Shown in pieces: positions 8,081-10,701 of a DNA stretch of 10,701 nucleotides (positions are counted from its first letter, which is position 1; the number at the start of each line of letters is the position of its first letter). Origin of the DNA: Conidiobolus incongruus B7586 (lineage: Eukaryota; Entomophthoromycota; Entomophthoromycetes; Entomophthorales; Conidiobolaceae); the NCBI GenBank assembly GCA_000697335.1, contig JNEM01013955.1, positions 1 to 10,701 of the forward strand, in the 5' to 3' direction. The translations under genes were made by a program, and so were the position numbers. The notes under the pieces are model-generated. The model saw only the letters and a program-made list of their open reading frames with translations, was not told the DNA's origin and searched no databases.

Positions 8081-8234
8081 TGATAGGTTTGTCCAACCAA
8101 TATGACAAATTTTACACATAAAAATCATATTGATATCATAAAATTTATACTTATTAAAGTAATTCTAATATATTACTGAATTTGTAATACTAAATATTAA
8201 ATCAAAAAATTAAAAGAAAAAAGTTTTTTTAAAA

Positions 8235-8465
8235 TTATCTGATAACCGAAGTTTTTATGATAAATTAATAGGGTAAAAAATGATTAACAAATTTATTAAT
8301 TAATCAATTATCCGATAAAAATATAATTTTAATATTTTATTAAAAATTTTATTTATTTATTTTTAAAATGGAATTATCTGATAAATTAATAGGATTTATA
8401 TTATTGTAAGAAGTTAAAAATATCAAATTATTAGTTTACTATTGTCAAATGTAGAATTATCTGAT
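8235..8465. promoter_or_regulatory. Upstream cluster of ATCWGATAA-type sites
   Basis: TTATCTGATAA occurs twice, at 8235-8245 and 8374-8384. TTATCCGATAA is at 8308-8318 and TTATCTGAT at 8457-8465. The first two contain the full ATCWGATAA element described for SRE/SreA regulators, in a near-palindromic form that presents a GATA core on each strand. They lie about 500-725 bp before the start codon of the SRE-type gene, a plausible place for autoregulation. The flanks of the 8235 and 8374 sites share words such as GATAAATTAATAGG, so part of the cluster may come from a small local duplication. Confidence 0.45.
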
Positions 8466-10701
8466 TTAGAATAAATCCAATTTATAGTCAATATAAACTA
8501 TAATCATATGATCAATTTATTGAAATTATTTTAAGATAAAATTTTCCAAAATTGTTTTCATATTTGAAATAGTTGAAAGTTTCTTAATTTATTCATTATA
8601 ATGTAATAGTATACAATAGAATATGAATTTGAAGGTATAAGAATCCGAATTATCAAATTGGAATAATGGTGGAATATGAATAATACAATAATATAGAATT
8701 TAGTGTTTTATTTCCAATTATTTGTATACTATTTATAATCCTCAATTATTATTCATGATTTATTTATGAAATTTTATGATTTAACAATTCAAAATAATGT
8801 CAAAAGGATTTAGATGTTTTTTTAAAAAATTGGAATATGAAAATTAAAATAAAAATATAATTAGAACTCCTAGATATGTCATATGATGGATATATCGTTG
8901 TAAATAATGGTGGTATATTTATAATTTAATTTATATTTTCAGATTCTAATATAATAATTAATAATATTTAAATAATAACTTTAACATATTTTAATTATGT
9001 AAAATATATTTAATAATATTATTAAAATTGCCAATTAAACTCAATATAAGTAATTAATTTTATTAGAATATAAAAATCAACCAATCTTTTCAATTTGAAT
9101 AAAATCTAATAAAAATTCTACCATTATTCATTGTCCTTTACAAGGTATGTTTTTGAAATTTGCTCTTTATTTAATTAGGTTAAAAATTAATTTAATTTTA
9201 TTCAAAAAAATAGAAATTTAAAGTTATAATTGAAATTTATAAAGAAATTTTAAATCTTATATCTTTTACTTTATTAATACTTTATACTTTTATCATCAAT
9301 TTTGAAATTGTTACTAATTGGGAAATTGAATGGTTATTTTCAAATTAAGATATATTAATTACGGAATAATATATTAAAATATTAGGCAAGTTTAATCAAG
9401 AAGTTCACCTGATTAATTATCAAATATTCTCAAATAATATAAAAGTATTGAATAATTTTGGAGGTAATATATTTTATTGTTAATATATTATTAACATTAT
9501 TTATCATGATATATGCATTAAAATTTACATTTTTTTTCACAATTATTTTTCATACTCAATAATATTTTATTAATAAATACAAATAGAAAAATATTTTGAA
9601 TTTTAAATATATCGTAACTATGAATGATTATTCTGATTCGGAGTAATATAATATATCAATATCTTAATATTAAATTAGACAGTTAGAATTATATAAAGAG
9701 CTGTTTATCTAGATATTAGATGAATTTTATAATAATGATAAAATCATATTAATATATTTATTGACTTGTATATAAGTATGAATATGAAATCAACTCAAGT
9801 ATATTTAATATTGAGAATGTTATATAAAATTTCTATCTCAAAATCATTCTATTTGAAATAATATTCCTTATTGATAATATATCAAATTAAATTATATCTT
9901 TAAATTATAATTTTTTCAAATTTTTTTCAATATTGTTATAGTAATTAAATAATGAAATATTAATATTAAATATATTTAAAGCATTTTAACCAGAATATAG
10001 CTTTAAACTTTTATTATTAATTAATAAATTTATATTTATTTTTTCATTTAATATTCACATTTATTATTAGTAATTGATTTAATATCAAAATTAATAATTT
10101 ATTAAATATAAACATATAAAATAAATAATATATATACTATTAAGAGACTAGTTCTTTAAATTCTTATATATATTTCTTTATTATTCAATTAACTATAAAT
10201 TATATAATTTATTTATACTTTAATAGCTAAATTAATTATATAAATAACATTGAATTATTTAATAAATTAAGTTCCTCTTTTTTTTTAATTCTTACTATTT
10301 TTATTTTTTATATTATTTTTAAGATTGAAACTATATTTTGTTAATATTATAGTATATTAATATTACCTACTATAAATCTAATATATTAGTGACTTATTTT
10401 AATTTGAAGTATAATTAAATTTTATTTATATTTATATACTACAACCATATTATAATACTATGTTTTATATCATATTATTTTTATATTAAGTTTTTCTTTA
10501 TATTATATTGATATTTTACTACTACATTTATATATACTTTAAGTAATTTAAAATTTTAACTTAATTAAAATTATTTAAAAGATTTTGAATATTTCAAAAT
10601 ATTAAAAAAAAATAATCAATTATAATTGATTATAATAATACAATTATTTCTATTATTATCAAGTTTTTTGTTAATTTAATTTATAAACATTAATTTTAAA
10701 T
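8466..10701. other. AT-rich stretch with no gene seen
   Basis: No open frame of useful length, no splice-like gene structure and no RNA gene could be recognised on either strand. Most of it keeps many CA and TG dinucleotides. From about 10080 to 10560 these become scarcer and TA richer, as in the transposon zone at the left, so an eroded repeat may lie there, but no transposase blocks or paired ends were found. A perfect 20-bp palindrome, TAATCAATTATAATTGATTA, sits at 10613-10632; in such AT-rich DNA it carries little weight. Confidence 0.55.

Noticed and set aside
10613-10632. Perfect 20-bp palindrome as a protein-binding site
   Set aside because: It is made almost only of A and T, in DNA where such palindromes arise easily, and nothing nearby gives it a role.

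Overview
The window looks like nuclear DNA from an AT-rich fungus, most likely an ascomycete. Three things point there. The single clear gene encodes a two-finger GATA factor with the fungal iron-sensor cysteine motif. That gene carries a short intron. The left third holds Tc1/mariner transposons whose coding sequence looks eroded by C-to-T and G-to-A change, as repeat-induced point mutation (RIP) would do. The exact species cannot be told from the sequence.

Layout. Positions 1 to about 4463 are a nested nest of dead DNA transposons. Two mariner-type copies (about 143-1320 on + and 1465-2646 on -) lie tail to tail and form a 2.5 kb inverted repeat. A Tc1-type copy (2661-4239, +) sits directly beside them. 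An inverted pair of about 120 bp (1-127 and 4242-4362) encloses all three. A lone second Tc1-type terminus follows at 4363-4463. From about 4480 to 6470 the DNA is still very AT-rich, but it keeps many CA and TG dinucleotides, so it does not look RIP-mutated. I see no gene there. It holds a small cluster of ATCAGAT motifs at 5270-5347.

The gene runs from 7740 down to 6507 on the minus strand in two exons. It encodes a repressor of the SRE/SreA/Fep1/URBS1 family, which shuts off siderophore and iron-uptake genes when iron is plentiful. Zinc finger 1, the C-X5-C-X8-C-X2-C iron-sensing block, zinc finger 2, a basic stretch, an S/T/N/Q-rich linker and a C-terminal coiled coil are all readable.

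The most striking feature is at the exon 1/intron junction. Seven GATAA/TTATC sites sit in 70 bp (6898-6967) with a mean spacing of 10.5 bp, one DNA turn. The array includes a 21-nt tandem duplication that gives two in-frame splice donors, each in the context GATAAG|GT. Upstream of the gene (8235-8465) four further sites match or nearly match the ATCWGATAA element known for this regulator family. Together these suggest that the repressor controls its own gene, possibly linked to choice of splice isoform.

From about 8470 to the right end the sequence is AT-rich and apparently without genes. A stretch near 10080-10560 again looks CA-poor, like the transposon zone. I saw no RNA genes, CRISPR arrays or prokaryotic features.
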